A stretch of DNA of 64,000 nucleotides from CAIWHR01 sp040007035. GTDB lineage: Bacteria; Pseudomonadota; Gammaproteobacteria; Burkholderiales; Casimicrobiaceae. Below the pieces are notes generated by a model. It had not been told where the DNA came from and did no database searches. It saw only the letters and a program-made list of their open reading frames with translations. Shown piece by piece: positions 9,539 through 18,386 of this stretch (the stretch's first letter is position 1; each line of letters starts with the position of its first letter). The translations under genes were made by a program, and so were the position numbers. The stretch is taken from NCBI GenBank assembly GCA_040007035.1, contig JBDTVU010000004.1:6949-70948 (forward strand), in the 5' to 3' direction.

Positions 9539-10840
9539 TCAGGCCTTGCGGAGCAGGGCGTAGAAAAACCCGTCCTGATTGTGGCCCGCGCCGGGCAACG
9601 AAGGCAAGAGTTGGCCGTCGCGCCGGGCCACGGAGGCCGCAAAGGTGAGGGATTCGCGCAACGCATCGCCGTGGCGGCCGAGAAACGCGTCGACCTGCAC
9701 CGCGTTCTCATTGGCGAACATCGAGCACGTCGCGTAGAGAAGCTTTCCCCCCGGCGCGAGGCAGCCCCACAGCGCATCCAGCAGGCGCGCCTGCTGCCGG
9801 GCGAAGCCCGCAATGTCCGTCTCGCGGCGCAGCCACTTGCCGTCCGGGTGGCGGCGGACGACGCCGGAGGCGGTGCACGGAACGTCGGCGACGATGCGGT
9901 CGAACGGGCGGCCGTCCCACCATGTCTCCGGCGTACCCGCGTCGGCGGCGACGATCCGGACGCGCTCGCTGTCGAGTTTCAGTCGGGCCAGATTCTCGCG
10001 GACGCGCACGAGGCGCGCCTCGCTCTCGTCCAGCGCGACGAGCTCGACGTCGGCGAGCTCGAGCAGGTGCGTCGTCTTGCCCCCGGGCGCCGCGCAGGCG
10101 TCGAGAACGCGCATGCCGCTCACGGCGTCGACGAGCGGCGCCGCGATCTGCGCGCCCAGGTCCTGGACGGAGAACGCGCCCTCCGCGTAGCCGGGCAACG
10201 TCGGTACCGGCCGCGGCGGATCGACGACGAGGCCCGCGTCACCGGCCACCGTCGCGACGAGGTGCGCTGCCGAGAACTCCGCCAGCAACGCGTCGCGCGT
10301 CGTCACCCGCCGATTGACGCGCAGCGCGAGCGGCGGCCGCTCGTTGCCGGCGGCGAGTATCGCTTCCCAGTCGTCGGGATACTCGGCGGCGAGCCGCCGG
10401 ATCCACCACGCCGGATGCGAATAGCGTGCGACGGGGTCAACGCGCACCGCCGCGGCGAGACCTTCGCGCTCGCGCAGGTAGCGCCGCAGCAGCGCGTTGA
10501 CCAGGCCTTTCGCCGCCGGCCGCGCGATCGCCGCGGCAGCGTTCACCGCATGGTCGACGACGGCGAACGGCGGCGCGCGCGTGTGGTCGAGCTGATAGAG
10601 GGCGACCGCCACCAGGCACGGCAACGCGGGGTCCGCGAACGGCTTTGCGGCCAGCCGGCGGGTGAGCGCCTCCAGCATTCCCCAGTGCCGCAACGTGCCG
10701 TAGGCGAGTTCCTGCACCAGCGACCGCCGGCGGCCGGCAGCGTCGTCGCCGGCGGGCGCGTCCGCCAGCGCGACGGGCAGCGTCGCGCCGTCGAGCACAC
10801 GGCGCACCGCGAGCGCCGCCAGTTGCTGGGCCTGCTGCAT
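9539..10840 (-). CDS. rsmB: 16S rRNA (cytosine-967-C5)-methyltransferase RsmB
   Basis: RsmB (Sun/Fmu) makes m5C967 in 16S rRNA from S-adenosylmethionine. The 433-residue protein has an N-terminal NusB-like RNA-binding domain (about 1-130, with LVQELAYGTLRHWG) and a C-terminal methyltransferase domain. The latter shows the SAM site LDACAAPGGKT, the DVPCTASGV motif and the catalytic cysteine region LLYATCSMF that define RNA m5C methyltransferases. The length matches the family. It lies in the def-fmt-rsmB order common to proteobacteria. The ATG at 10838-10840 gives MQQAQQLAALAVRRVL, the usual start of the NusB-like domain. Confidence 0.95.
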   Translation of the reverse strand: MQQAQQLAALAVRRVLDGATLPVALADAPAGDDAAGRRRSLVQELAYGTLRHWGMLEALTRRLAAKPFADPALPCLVAVALYQLDHTRAPPFAVVDHAVNAAAAIARPAAKGLVNALLRRYLREREGLAAAVRVDPVARYSHPAWWIRRLAAEYPDDWEAILAAGNERPPLALRVNRRVTTRDALLAEFSAAHLVATVAGDAGLVVDPPRPVPTLPGYAEGAFSVQDLGAQIAAPLVDAVSGMRVLDACAAPGGKTTHLLELADVELVALDESEARLVRVRENLARLKLDSERVRIVAADAGTPETWWDGRPFDRIVADVPCTASGVVRRHPDGKWLRRETDIAGFARQQARLLDALWGCLAPGGKLLYATCSMFANENAVQVDAFLGRHGDALRESLTFAASVARRDGQLLPSLPGAGHNQDGFFYALLRKA

Positions 10841-10857
10841 CGCGCGGACTCAGCCGC

Positions 10858-10998
10858 TCACCGCGGCGCCAGCGCGAGCCGCCGCCGGACGCGCTCCGCC
10901 GTCGACGGGTGCGTCGCGAACACGCCCGCCACCCCACCGCCGGACAGCGGGTTGACGATCATCATCTGCGCGGTCGCTGGATGCGCGTCGGCCGCCAT
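10858..10998 (-). pseudogene. htpX: C-terminal remnant of protease HtpX
   Basis: Between fmt and rsmB lies a 46-codon open frame whose ATG directly follows the fmt stop codon (TGA-ATG). It encodes MAADAHPATAQMMIVNPLSG followed by a GVAGVFATHPSTAERVRRR-type end. This is the very C-terminus of HtpX, a zinc metalloprotease of the inner membrane (about 290 residues), where an IVNPLSGG..LFxTHPxTxERxxRL tail is characteristic. The membrane helices and the HEXXH zinc site are absent, so it cannot be active. In many betaproteobacteria htpX sits exactly between fmt and rsmB, so an in-place deletion of the first 80-85 percent of the gene is the simplest explanation. Whether the short frame is translated is unknown. 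Confidence 0.75.
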
Positions 10999-11952
10999 TC
11001 AGGCCCCCGACACTGTGAATTGCACGCCTTGCACCAGCCGCCGGCCGGCGACGAACGCCGCGGCGTCCATCCGTCGGCTGCCGGCCGGCTGCAGTTCGGT
11101 CAGCGAGAGCGCCCCCTCGCCGCAGGCCACGACGATCGCCTTCCCGGACGTCGCCAGCACCGTTCCCGGCGCCGCGCCGGTCCCGCCGGCGCCGGCGACC
11201 GGCTCGGCGCGCCACAGCTTGACCGCTTCGCCACCGAGCATGGTGAACGCGCCCGGCGCCGGGTCGAGCGCACGGATCCGGCGGTCGATCGCGGTGGCGG
11301 TGTCGCGCCAGTCGATCGCCGCGTCGGCGCGGTCGAGCTTGGCCGCGTACGTCGCGCCCTCCGCCGGCTGCGGCGTCGCGGCGAGCCGGCCGTCACGATC
11401 GAGCCGCGCCAGCGTCGCGACGATCGCCGCCGCCGCGGCGTCCGCGAGCAGCGCCGTCAGCGACCCGGCAGTGGCCCGCGGCGGGATCGCGACGTGAACG
11501 GTGTCGATCATCGGTCCGGTGTCGAGGCCGGCGTCCATCTGCATTACCGTGATCCCGGTCTCGCCGTCACCCGCGAGCAGCGCGCGCTGGATCGGCGCGG
11601 CGCCGCGCCATCGCGGCAGCAGCGACGCGTGGAGGTTGATGCCGCCGTGCCGCGGCCATGCGAGGATCGCCGGCGGCAGGATGAGGCCGTACGCGGCGAC
11701 GACCAGCACGTCGACCGGGACGGCGACGACCGGCGCCCGCGCGTCGTCGGGCTTCAGCGTCGGCGGCTGCATCACCGTGAGACTTCGCTCGACCGCCATC
11801 GCCTTGACCGGACCCGGCGCGAGCTGCAAGCCCCGCCCGCGCGGGCGGTCGGGCTGGGTCAGCACCAGCGGGACGGCGTGCCCGGCGTCGAGGATGGCGG
11901 CAAGCGCCGTCGCCGCGAAGTCCGGCGTGCCGGCGAAACCGACGGTCAGCAC
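10999..11952 (-). CDS. fmt: Methionyl-tRNA formyltransferase
   Basis: Fmt transfers a formyl group from 10-formyltetrahydrofolate to initiator Met-tRNA. The 317-residue protein has the family start VGFAGTPDFAATAL, the folate site region with LPRWRGAAPIQRALLAGDGETGITVMQMDAGLDTG (catalytic Asn-His-Asp region; here GGINLHASLLP supplies N and H), and a C-terminal tRNA-binding OB-like domain. The GTG at 11950-11952 is the only start that keeps the first beta strand. It begins 10 bp after def and forms the standard def-fmt operon: Fmt adds the formyl group and Def later removes it. Confidence 0.95.
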   Translation of the reverse strand: MLTVGFAGTPDFAATALAAILDAGHAVPLVLTQPDRPRGRGLQLAPGPVKAMAVERSLTVMQPPTLKPDDARAPVVAVPVDVLVVAAYGLILPPAILAWPRHGGINLHASLLPRWRGAAPIQRALLAGDGETGITVMQMDAGLDTGPMIDTVHVAIPPRATAGSLTALLADAAAAAIVATLARLDRDGRLAATPQPAEGATYAAKLDRADAAIDWRDTATAIDRRIRALDPAPGAFTMLGGEAVKLWRAEPVAGAGGTGAAPGTVLATSGKAIVVACGEGALSLTELQPAGSRRMDAAAFVAGRRLVQGVQFTVSGA

Positions 11953-11962
11953 GGCCGCCGCG

Positions 11963-12466
11963 TCAACCCGCGAGCCGCTGCTTCTTGCGCGCCCGGGCCG
12001 ACAGCCGCGCGCGCTTCAGCGGCGAGAGATGATCGACGAACACCTTGCCGCCGAGATGGTCGATCTCGTGCTGGATGCACACGGCGAGCATGCCTTCGGC
12101 GTCGAACTCGAACGGCGCGCCGTGCAGGTCGAGCGCGCGGACCCGGACCCGCGCGGCACGGGTCACCCTGTCGTAGTAGCCGGGCACTGACAGGCAGCCT
12201 TCCTCGTTTTCCGCCTCACCCTCGGCCGACAGAATTTTTGGGTTGATGTAGACGCGCAGGTCGTCGCGCGTCTCGGACAGGTCCATGACGATCACCCGCT
12301 TCGGCACGTCGACCTGCGTCGCGGCGAGGCCGATCCCGGGGGCGGCGTACATCGTCTCGGCCATGTCGCGGACGAGCTTGCGGATCTCCGGGGTGACGGC
12401 AACCACCGCGGTGGCGACCTTCCGCAGACGGGGATCCGGGTACTCGAGTATGTTGAGCAGCGCCAT
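11963..12466 (-). CDS. def: Peptide deformylase
   Basis: Def removes the formyl group from the N-terminal methionine of nascent proteins using a metal ion. The 167-residue protein has all three family motifs: GIGLAATQ (motif 1), EEGCLSVPG (motif 2, metal-binding Cys) and QHEIDHLGG (motif 3, HExxH). The ATG at 12464-12466 gives MALLNILEYPDPRLRK, the classical start; an upstream in-frame start at 12502 would add an unrelated proline/arginine-rich leader. It is the first gene of the minus-strand def-fmt-rsmB run and diverges from the LysM gene. Confidence 0.96.
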   Translation of the reverse strand: MALLNILEYPDPRLRKVATAVVAVTPEIRKLVRDMAETMYAAPGIGLAATQVDVPKRVIVMDLSETRDDLRVYINPKILSAEGEAENEEGCLSVPGYYDRVTRAARVRVRALDLHGAPFEFDAEGMLAVCIQHEIDHLGGKVFVDHLSPLKRARLSARARKKQRLAG

Positions 12467-12537
12467 CGGCGGTCGTGGATCGGGATGTCGCGCCGGGCGC
12501 ATTCCGGGACGTCCCCAGGGGGGTCGGAAGGCCTGGC

Positions 12538-12566
12538 TTGCAAAATGCAGACTCGGGATGCAGAAT
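12538..12566 (+). promoter_or_regulatory. Possible promoter for the LysM-dprA pair
   Basis: TTGCAA (12538-12543) and CAGAAT (12561-12566) are separated by 17 bp in the divergent gap between def and the LysM gene. Both hexamers are imperfect. The match rests on spacing and on the AT-rich context. Confidence 0.35.
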
Positions 12567-12635
12567 CTGCCCTAAGCCCTTATTTTGCGGCAGTTTAGGA
12601 CGTTAGCAAGGCCCGCCCCTACCGGAAGAGGCTAT

Positions 12636-13745
12636 ATGCGTCAGAAGTTTAGCATATCGATGCGCCTTGCCGCGACCGCGGCCGCGTTGCTCGGGTTGTG
12701 CACGGTTATGGCCGCCGCGCCGGCGAGTGCCGACGAGATCGCGCTCAACCCGCAGGTCCCCGATCGCTACACGGTGAAGAAGGGCGACACGTTGTGGGGG
12801 ATCTCCGGCCGCTTCCTCAAGGACCCGTGGCGCTGGCCCGACATCTGGCGGTTGAACCGCGACGAGATCCGCAACCCGCACCGGATCTACCCGGGCGACG
12901 TCATCGTCCTCGACAAGCAGGACGGCCAGTGGCGACTCAGCGTCGAGACACCGGCGGTCAGGCTGTCGCCGGAGGTGCGCGCCTCCGCGATCGACGCCAA
13001 CGCGATCCCGAGCATCCCGCCCGGGGACATCGAGGCCTATCTCACGCAACCGCTGATCACCGGCGTCGACGGCCTCGCCGGCGCGCCGGAAATCGTCGCC
13101 GGCCGCGATCCGCGCGTCGTGCGCGGGAACGGCGACGTCGTCTACGTGGCCGGGCTCGATCCCAAGGCCGGCGACCTCTGGTACATCTACCGCAAGGGCC
13201 GCACGTTCACGCCGCTCGAGAGCGACGCGTTCCTCGGCGAGGAGCAGCGCTTCCTCGGCAAGCTGAAGATCGAGCGCTTCGCCGACGTGTCGACGGGGCG
13301 CATCGCCTCGGCCAGCGAGGAGATCTTCGTCGGCGACAAGCTGGTGCCGGCGCCGCGCGAGCAACTGATCAACTACGCGCCGCATGCGCCGCAGAACGCC
13401 GTCAACGGCCGCATCATCGCGCTGGGTCGCGACTCGGTCGAGGTCGGGCGCGGCTGGGTCGTCACGATCGACAAGGGGAAGTCCGACGGCATCGACGTCG
13501 GCACCGTGCTGGCGATCTACCGCGTCGTGGCGCCGATCCAGGATCCGCGGCCGTCGAAGGAGCCCGACCGGATCAGGCAACTGCTCGAGCAGACGAAGTT
13601 CTACCAGCCCGAGCGGCTGATCAACGTGCCCGACGAGCGCACCGGGCTCCTGTTCGTGTTCCGCGTGTTCGATTTCGTTTCGTACGGGATCGTCCTCAAC
13701 ACGACGGACCCGGTCAACGTCGGCGACTACGTGCGCAAGCCGTAG
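12636..13745 (+). CDS. Exported LysM-domain protein
   Basis: This 369-residue protein is probably periplasmic and bound to peptidoglycan. A signal peptide (about 1-31, ending APASADE) is followed by a LysM domain (YTVKKGDTLWGISGRFL ... IYPGDVIVL, about 40-90), extended by the PWRWPDIWRLN segment seen in this subfamily. The remaining 270 residues have no motif I can name. The ATG at 12636 is chosen because GGAAGAGG lies five bases upstream and the signal peptide then starts correctly. It sits 50 bp upstream of dprA. LysM genes of this type precede dprA in many betaproteobacteria, but no functional link is established here. Confidence 0.88.
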   Translation: MRQKFSISMRLAATAAALLGLCTVMAAAPASADEIALNPQVPDRYTVKKGDTLWGISGRFLKDPWRWPDIWRLNRDEIRNPHRIYPGDVIVLDKQDGQWRLSVETPAVRLSPEVRASAIDANAIPSIPPGDIEAYLTQPLITGVDGLAGAPEIVAGRDPRVVRGNGDVVYVAGLDPKAGDLWYIYRKGRTFTPLESDAFLGEEQRFLGKLKIERFADVSTGRIASASEEIFVGDKLVPAPREQLINYAPHAPQNAVNGRIIALGRDSVEVGRGWVVTIDKGKSDGIDVGTVLAIYRVVAPIQDPRPSKEPDRIRQLLEQTKFYQPERLINVPDERTGLLFVFRVFDFVSYGIVLNTTDPVNVGDYVRKP

Positions 13746-13795
13746 CGCGCGGCCATCCCACCCGCCGCCGGCCCGGCGGCGCACTCCGTTCCGCG

Positions 13796-14884
13796 ATGAA
13801 GATCGACGCCCGCGCCGAGGCCTGGGCGGCGCTGCACGCGCGCGGCATCGGGCCGCGCCCGCTGGTCGACCTGCTGCGGGCGTTCGGCGGCCCCGAGGCC
13901 GTGCTCGCGGCGAGCCCGGCGGCGCGGCGCGCGGTCGTGCCTGTGGCCGCCGCTCGCCTCGTCGACGCGGCACCGGACCCCGCCCGGCACGCGGCGACGC
14001 TCGACTGGCTCGCCAGCCCGGAGCACGGGCTGGTCGCCTGGGACGACGCCGACTACCCGCCGCCGCTGCTCGAGATCGGCGATCCGCCACCGGTGCTCTT
14101 CTGCCTCGGCCGACGTGAACTCCTTGCCCGTCCCGCATTCGCGATCATCGGCAGCCGCAACGCGACGCCGCAAGGCGAGGCCGATGCGTTCGCCTTCGCC
14201 GCCGCGCTGTCCGCCGCCGGGCTGGCGATCGTCAGCGGCCTGGCGGTCGGCATAGACGCGGCGGCGCACCGCGGAGGGCTGTCGCAACCGGGTAGCAGCC
14301 TCGCCGTCGTCGGCACCGGCCTCGATCGCGTCTATCCGGCGAAGAACCGCGATCTCGCGCACGAACTGGCCGCGCACGGACTCATCGTTTCCGAATTCGC
14401 GCCGGGTACGCCGCCGCTGCGTGCGAACTTTCCCCGTCGCAACCGGCTGGTAAGCGGGCTCGCGCGCGGCGTCCTCGTCGTCGAGGCGACGCTGTCGTCC
14501 GGCTCGCTCATTACCGCGCGGCTCGCCGGCGAGCAGGGGCGCGAAGTGTTCGCGGTGCCTGGGTCGATCCACTCGCCGTTCGCCAAAGGCTGCCACAAGC
14601 TGATCCGCGACGGCGCCAAGCTGGTCGAAACCGCGCAGGACATCCTCGACGAACTGCGGATCGCGCGCCCGGCGGCGATGCCTGGCGTCGCCGCCGCCGG
14701 CGCCGCGCTGACGGCGACCGAAGCCGCGATCGTCACCGCGCTGGGTCACACGCCCGCGGGGATCGACACGATCGCCGGCCGCACCGGCCTGCCCGCCGAG
14801 ACGATCGCCGCGACGCTGCTGGGGCTCGAGTTCGCCGGCCGCGTCGCGCCGATGCCCGGCGGGCTCTGGCAGCGGCTGGGCTGA
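13796..14884 (+). CDS. dprA: DNA-processing protein DprA
   Basis: DprA protects incoming single-stranded DNA and loads RecA during natural transformation. The 362-residue protein has an N-terminal helical/SAM-like part and a Rossmann-fold DprA/Smf core beginning IIGSRNATPQG (about 118-127). The core continues with SGLAVGIDAAAHRG and the conserved FPRRNRLVSGLARGVLVVEA, GSLITARLAGEQGREVFAVPG and KGCHKLIRDGA blocks. The C-terminal 70 residues fit the winged-helix DML1-like domain of longer DprA forms. The gene looks intact, so transformation competence is possible, though other competence genes are not in the window. The smg (DUF494) gene often found after dprA is missing here. Confidence 0.95.
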   Translation: MKIDARAEAWAALHARGIGPRPLVDLLRAFGGPEAVLAASPAARRAVVPVAAARLVDAAPDPARHAATLDWLASPEHGLVAWDDADYPPPLLEIGDPPPVLFCLGRRELLARPAFAIIGSRNATPQGEADAFAFAAALSAAGLAIVSGLAVGIDAAAHRGGLSQPGSSLAVVGTGLDRVYPAKNRDLAHELAAHGLIVSEFAPGTPPLRANFPRRNRLVSGLARGVLVVEATLSSGSLITARLAGEQGREVFAVPGSIHSPFAKGCHKLIRDGAKLVETAQDILDELRIARPAAMPGVAAAGAALTATEAAIVTALGHTPAGIDTIAGRTGLPAETIAATLLGLEFAGRVAPMPGGLWQRLG

Positions 14885-14989
14885 CCGCGCCCGAAGCTGC
14901 CTGTCACACGCCACTCGCGCGCGGGCGCCCTCGCGTGCGTGCGCCCCCACGGGCGGGCGCGCGTTAGGCCGCTTCGGCCAAAGGTTTTC

Positions 14990-15019
14990 TTGCCGCAGCC
15001 GGATTTACTTCGGTACTAT
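14990..15019 (+). promoter_or_regulatory. Probable topB promoter
   Basis: TTGCCG (14990-14995), an 18 bp spacer and TACTAT (15014-15019) lie in the AT-richer end of the 161 bp dprA-topB gap, 26 bp before the topB ATG. The rest of the gap holds no gene. Confidence 0.45.
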
Positions 15020-15045
15020 CTGCCGCTCTTCGCGTCGCCTTCCCC

Positions 15046-17925
15046 ATGTCCAAGTCGCTGATCATCGCCGAAAAGCCGTCCGTCGCCGCCGACATCGCGC
15101 GCGTGCTGGGCGGCTTCACGCGCCACGACGACTATTTCGAGAGCGATCGCTACGTGCTGTCGTCGGCCGTCGGCCACCTGCTCGAGATCGGGATGCCCGA
15201 GGAGGAGGAGGTCAAGCGCGGCAAGTGGACGTTCGCCCACCTGCCGGCGATCCCGTCGAAATTCGCGCTGAAGCCGATCGAGAAGAACGAGAACCGGCTG
15301 AAGACGCTGCTGAAGCTCATCAAGCGCAAGGACGTCGGCGCTCTCGTCAACGCCTGCGACGCGGGCCGCGAGGGCGAACTCATCTTCCGCTACATCGTCC
15401 AGTACGCGAAGGCAGCGAAGCCGGTGTCGCGGCTGTGGCTGCAGTCGATGACGCCGGCGGCGATCCGCGACGGCTTCGCGAAACTCCGCAGCGACGCCGA
15501 GATGCGGCCGCTGGCCGACGCCGCCGTCTGCCGCTCCGAGTCCGACTGGCTTGTCGGCATCAACGGCACGCGGGCGATGACGGCGTTCAACTCGAAGTCC
15601 GGCGGCTTCCAGCTCACCACCGTGGGTCGAGTGCAGACGCCCACACTCGCGATCATGGTCGAGCGCGAGGAGAAGATCCGCGCGTTCGTCCCGCGCAACT
15701 ACTGGGAAGTGCAGGGCACGTTCCGCGCGAGCGGCGGCGAGTACCCGGGCCGCTGGTTCGACGAGAAGTGGAAGAAGAAGGACGACGACCCCGACGCCCG
15801 CGCCGAGCGGCTGTGGGACGAGGCAAGGGCGCGCGCGCTGGCGGCGAAATGCGCCGGGCAGCCCGGCGTGGTCACCGAGGAATCGAAGCCGTCGACGCAG
15901 GGACCGCCGCTGCTCTACGACCTCACGAGCCTGCAGCGCGAGGCCAACGGGCGGTTCGGCCTGTCGGCGCGCACGACGCTGTCACTGGCGCAATCGCTCT
16001 ACGAGAAGCACAAGGCGCTGACCTATCCGCGGACCGACTCGCGGGCGCTGCCGGAAGACTACGTGGCGACCGTCGTCGCGACGATGGAGGCGCTGAAGGA
16101 GTCCACCGCGTACAGCGTGCTGGCGGCGCGAGTGCTGAAGCAGAAGTGGGTGAAGCCGAACCCGCGGATATTCGACAACGCGAAGATCTCGGACCACTTC
16201 GCGATCATCCCGACGCTGGTCCAGCCGAAGCACCTGAACGAGCTCGAGGCCAAGCTCTACGATTTCGTCGTCAAGCGCTTTCTCGCCGCGTTCTACCCGG
16301 CCGCCGAGTTCACGGTGACCACGCGCATCACCCGGGTCGCCGGCGAGCCGTTCAAGTCCGAAGGCCGTGTGCTGGTCAATCCCGGCTGGCTCGCCGTGTA
16401 CGGCAAGGAAGCGCAGGGCGAACAGGGCACACTGGCCGCGGTCGCGCCCGGGGAGAAGGTCGCCACCGAGAAGGTCGACGTCGTCGCTGCGACCACGCGA
16501 GCGCCGCCGCGGCTCAACGAAGCGACGCTGCTCTCGGCGATGGAGGGCGCCGGCAAGCTGATCGACGACGAGGAGCTGCGCGAGGCGATGCGCGAGAAGG
16601 GACTCGGCACGCCGGCAACCCGCGCGCAGATCATCGAGGGGCTGATCAGCGAGAAGTACATTTACCGCGACGGCAAGGAGCTGGTGCCCACCGCGAAGGC
16701 GTTTTCGCTGATGACGCTGCTGCACGGCCTCGGCGTGCCTGAGCTCTTCTCGCCCGAGCTCACCGCCGAGTGGGAGTTCAAGCTCGCGCAGATGGAGCAC
16801 GGCAAGCTCAAGCGTGAGACGTTCATGCGCGAAATCGTCCGCATGACCGAGCACATCGTGGGGCAGGCGAAGGGCTACAGCAGCGATACGATTCCCGGCG
16901 ACTTCGGCACGCTGTCGGCGCGCTGCCCGAAGTGCGGCGGCGAAGTCCACGAGAACTACAAGAAGTTCCAGTGCCAGGCCTGCGAGTTCGGCTTCTGGAA
17001 GATCATGGGCGGCCGCCAGCTCGAGGTGGCCGAGGCCGACACGCTGCTGCGCGATCGCCTGGTCGGCCCGCTCGAGGGCTTCCGCAGCCGCCTCGGGCGG
17101 CCGTTCACCGCGTCGATCAAGCTCACCGACGCCCACGAGGTCACGTTCGATTTCGACGGCGGCGCCGGTGACGACGGCGCCGAGGCGCCCGACTTCAGCG
17201 GCCAGGAGTCTCTCGGCGCCTGCCCGAAGTGCGCGTCCCGGGTGTTCGAAATGCCGCAGGCCTATGTCTGCGAGAAAGCCGTCGGCCCCGACAAGACCTG
17301 CGATTTCCGCTCCGGCCGCGTGATCCTGCAGCGTCCGATCGAGCGGGTGCAGGTGCAAAAGCTGCTCGCGACCGGCAAGACCGATCTGCTGCAGTTCGTC
17401 TCGGCGCGGACGCGGCGTCCGTTCTCGGCGTTCCTCGCAAGGCAGGGGGACGGCAAGATCGGCTTCGAGTTCGAGGCCAAGGACGGCGCGAAAGGCAAGG
17501 GGGTCCGCGGCCCCGCCGCGCTGCGCGTGCTGGGCGCGCACCCGGAGGACGGCAAGCCGGTCGAGCTCCACACGGGCCGCTACGGCCCCTACGTCAAGCA
17601 CGGCGACGTCAACGCGACGCTGCCTGATCGCGACAAGGTCGACGCGGTGACGCTCGACGAGGCGCTCGTCCTGCTCGCGGCGAAGGCCGAGCAGGGCGGC
17701 GGCAAGCGCGCGAAGCCCGCACGCGCACGCGCCGCGCGGGAACCGAAAGCGGCCGAGCCCGCCGCCTATGCGCCGACCGGCACCGGGCGGCGCAAGACGG
17801 CGACGGCGAAAGCGGCACCCGCCGCGCCCGCCGCCAAAGCGCCCCCGAAAGCGCGGCCGCGCGGTGGCGCTGCGGTCGCTGCGACACCCGCCGCGAAGAA
17901 GAAACGTCGCCCCGCGGCGACGTGA
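15046..17925 (+). CDS. topB: DNA topoisomerase III with extended zinc-finger C-terminus
   Basis: Type IA topoisomerase that cuts one strand and unlinks single-stranded or catenated DNA. The 959-residue protein starts with the Toprim domain (SLIIAEKPSVAADIARVLGG; DAGREGELIF), and the catalytic tyrosine is Y327 in LTYPRTDSRALP. After the core, two cysteine clusters (CPKCGGEVHENYKKFQCQAC near 627-646, and CPKCASRVFEMPQAYVCEKA further on) resemble TopA zinc ribbons. The last 80 residues are a Lys/Ala/Pro-rich tail probably binding nucleic acid. It is about 300 residues longer than enteric TopB. This long form is typical of betaproteobacterial genes placed near dprA. The ATG at 15046 opens directly into the Toprim domain. 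Confidence 0.93.
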   Translation: MSKSLIIAEKPSVAADIARVLGGFTRHDDYFESDRYVLSSAVGHLLEIGMPEEEEVKRGKWTFAHLPAIPSKFALKPIEKNENRLKTLLKLIKRKDVGALVNACDAGREGELIFRYIVQYAKAAKPVSRLWLQSMTPAAIRDGFAKLRSDAEMRPLADAAVCRSESDWLVGINGTRAMTAFNSKSGGFQLTTVGRVQTPTLAIMVEREEKIRAFVPRNYWEVQGTFRASGGEYPGRWFDEKWKKKDDDPDARAERLWDEARARALAAKCAGQPGVVTEESKPSTQGPPLLYDLTSLQREANGRFGLSARTTLSLAQSLYEKHKALTYPRTDSRALPEDYVATVVATMEALKESTAYSVLAARVLKQKWVKPNPRIFDNAKISDHFAIIPTLVQPKHLNELEAKLYDFVVKRFLAAFYPAAEFTVTTRITRVAGEPFKSEGRVLVNPGWLAVYGKEAQGEQGTLAAVAPGEKVATEKVDVVAATTRAPPRLNEATLLSAMEGAGKLIDDEELREAMREKGLGTPATRAQIIEGLISEKYIYRDGKELVPTAKAFSLMTLLHGLGVPELFSPELTAEWEFKLAQMEHGKLKRETFMREIVRMTEHIVGQAKGYSSDTIPGDFGTLSARCPKCGGEVHENYKKFQCQACEFGFWKIMGGRQLEVAEADTLLRDRLVGPLEGFRSRLGRPFTASIKLTDAHEVTFDFDGGAGDDGAEAPDFSGQESLGACPKCASRVFEMPQAYVCEKAVGPDKTCDFRSGRVILQRPIERVQVQKLLATGKTDLLQFVSARTRRPFSAFLARQGDGKIGFEFEAKDGAKGKGVRGPAALRVLGAHPEDGKPVELHTGRYGPYVKHGDVNATLPDRDKVDAVTLDEALVLLAAKAEQGGGKRAKPARARAAREPKAAEPAAYAPTGTGRRKTATAKAAPAAPAAKAPPKARPRGGAAVAATPAAKKKRRPAAT

Positions 17926-18209
17926 CCGCCGTCCGCGTCGACGTCGAGATACGTCTGCGCGGCGATGTATTCGTCGTTGACGAATTTCCGCGGGTGCACG
18001 CGATGGTCGGGCTCCGCGTACAGGACGTCGGGGTGCGCGGCGAGCGCCTGCGCGAACGTGCGTGCCGCGTCGCCGCCCATCGGCGCCGGCGGCGCGACCA
18101 CGTGCGCGCCGACGGCGATCGCCGGCACCGCGGACAGTCCCAGCGCCAGCGCGAGGGCGCGCAGACGCCGGCTGCGCCTGCGCAGGACCGCAGCGGGAAT
18201 CCGATTCAC
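17926..18209 (-). pseudogene. Subtilase (S8) N-terminal remnant, signal peptide and propeptide end
   Basis: On the minus strand a GTG at 18207-18209 opens a frame with a clear signal peptide (basic RRRSRRLR, hydrophobic ALALALGLSAVPAIAVGA). It is followed by ARTFAQALAAHPDVLYAEPD and HRVHPRKFVNDEYIAAQTYL. The DVLYAEPD-then-ND(x)Y pattern is the end of the inhibitor propeptide and the start of the mature subtilisin-type proteases. About 60-70 residues of propeptide seem missing after the signal. The frame then runs into the antisense of the topB 3' end, with no catalytic Asp, His or Ser domain. I read it as a decayed secreted protease. A real short exported protein cannot be excluded. Confidence 0.45.
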
Positions 18210-18386
18210 ATCATGTCCATCGTCGACGAAACCGTGGGGGGCTTCGCTCGCGCCCTGTTTCGCCCGGTCCGAGATTCTACCCAACGATGCCCGAGGCGGC
18301 GGCCGCCGCCGGGCAGCCGGCCGGAACCATCGGGCTACCGTCGCGCGCAGTCGATCGCCGCCGCGGGCAGCACCGGCCGCGCCGAC

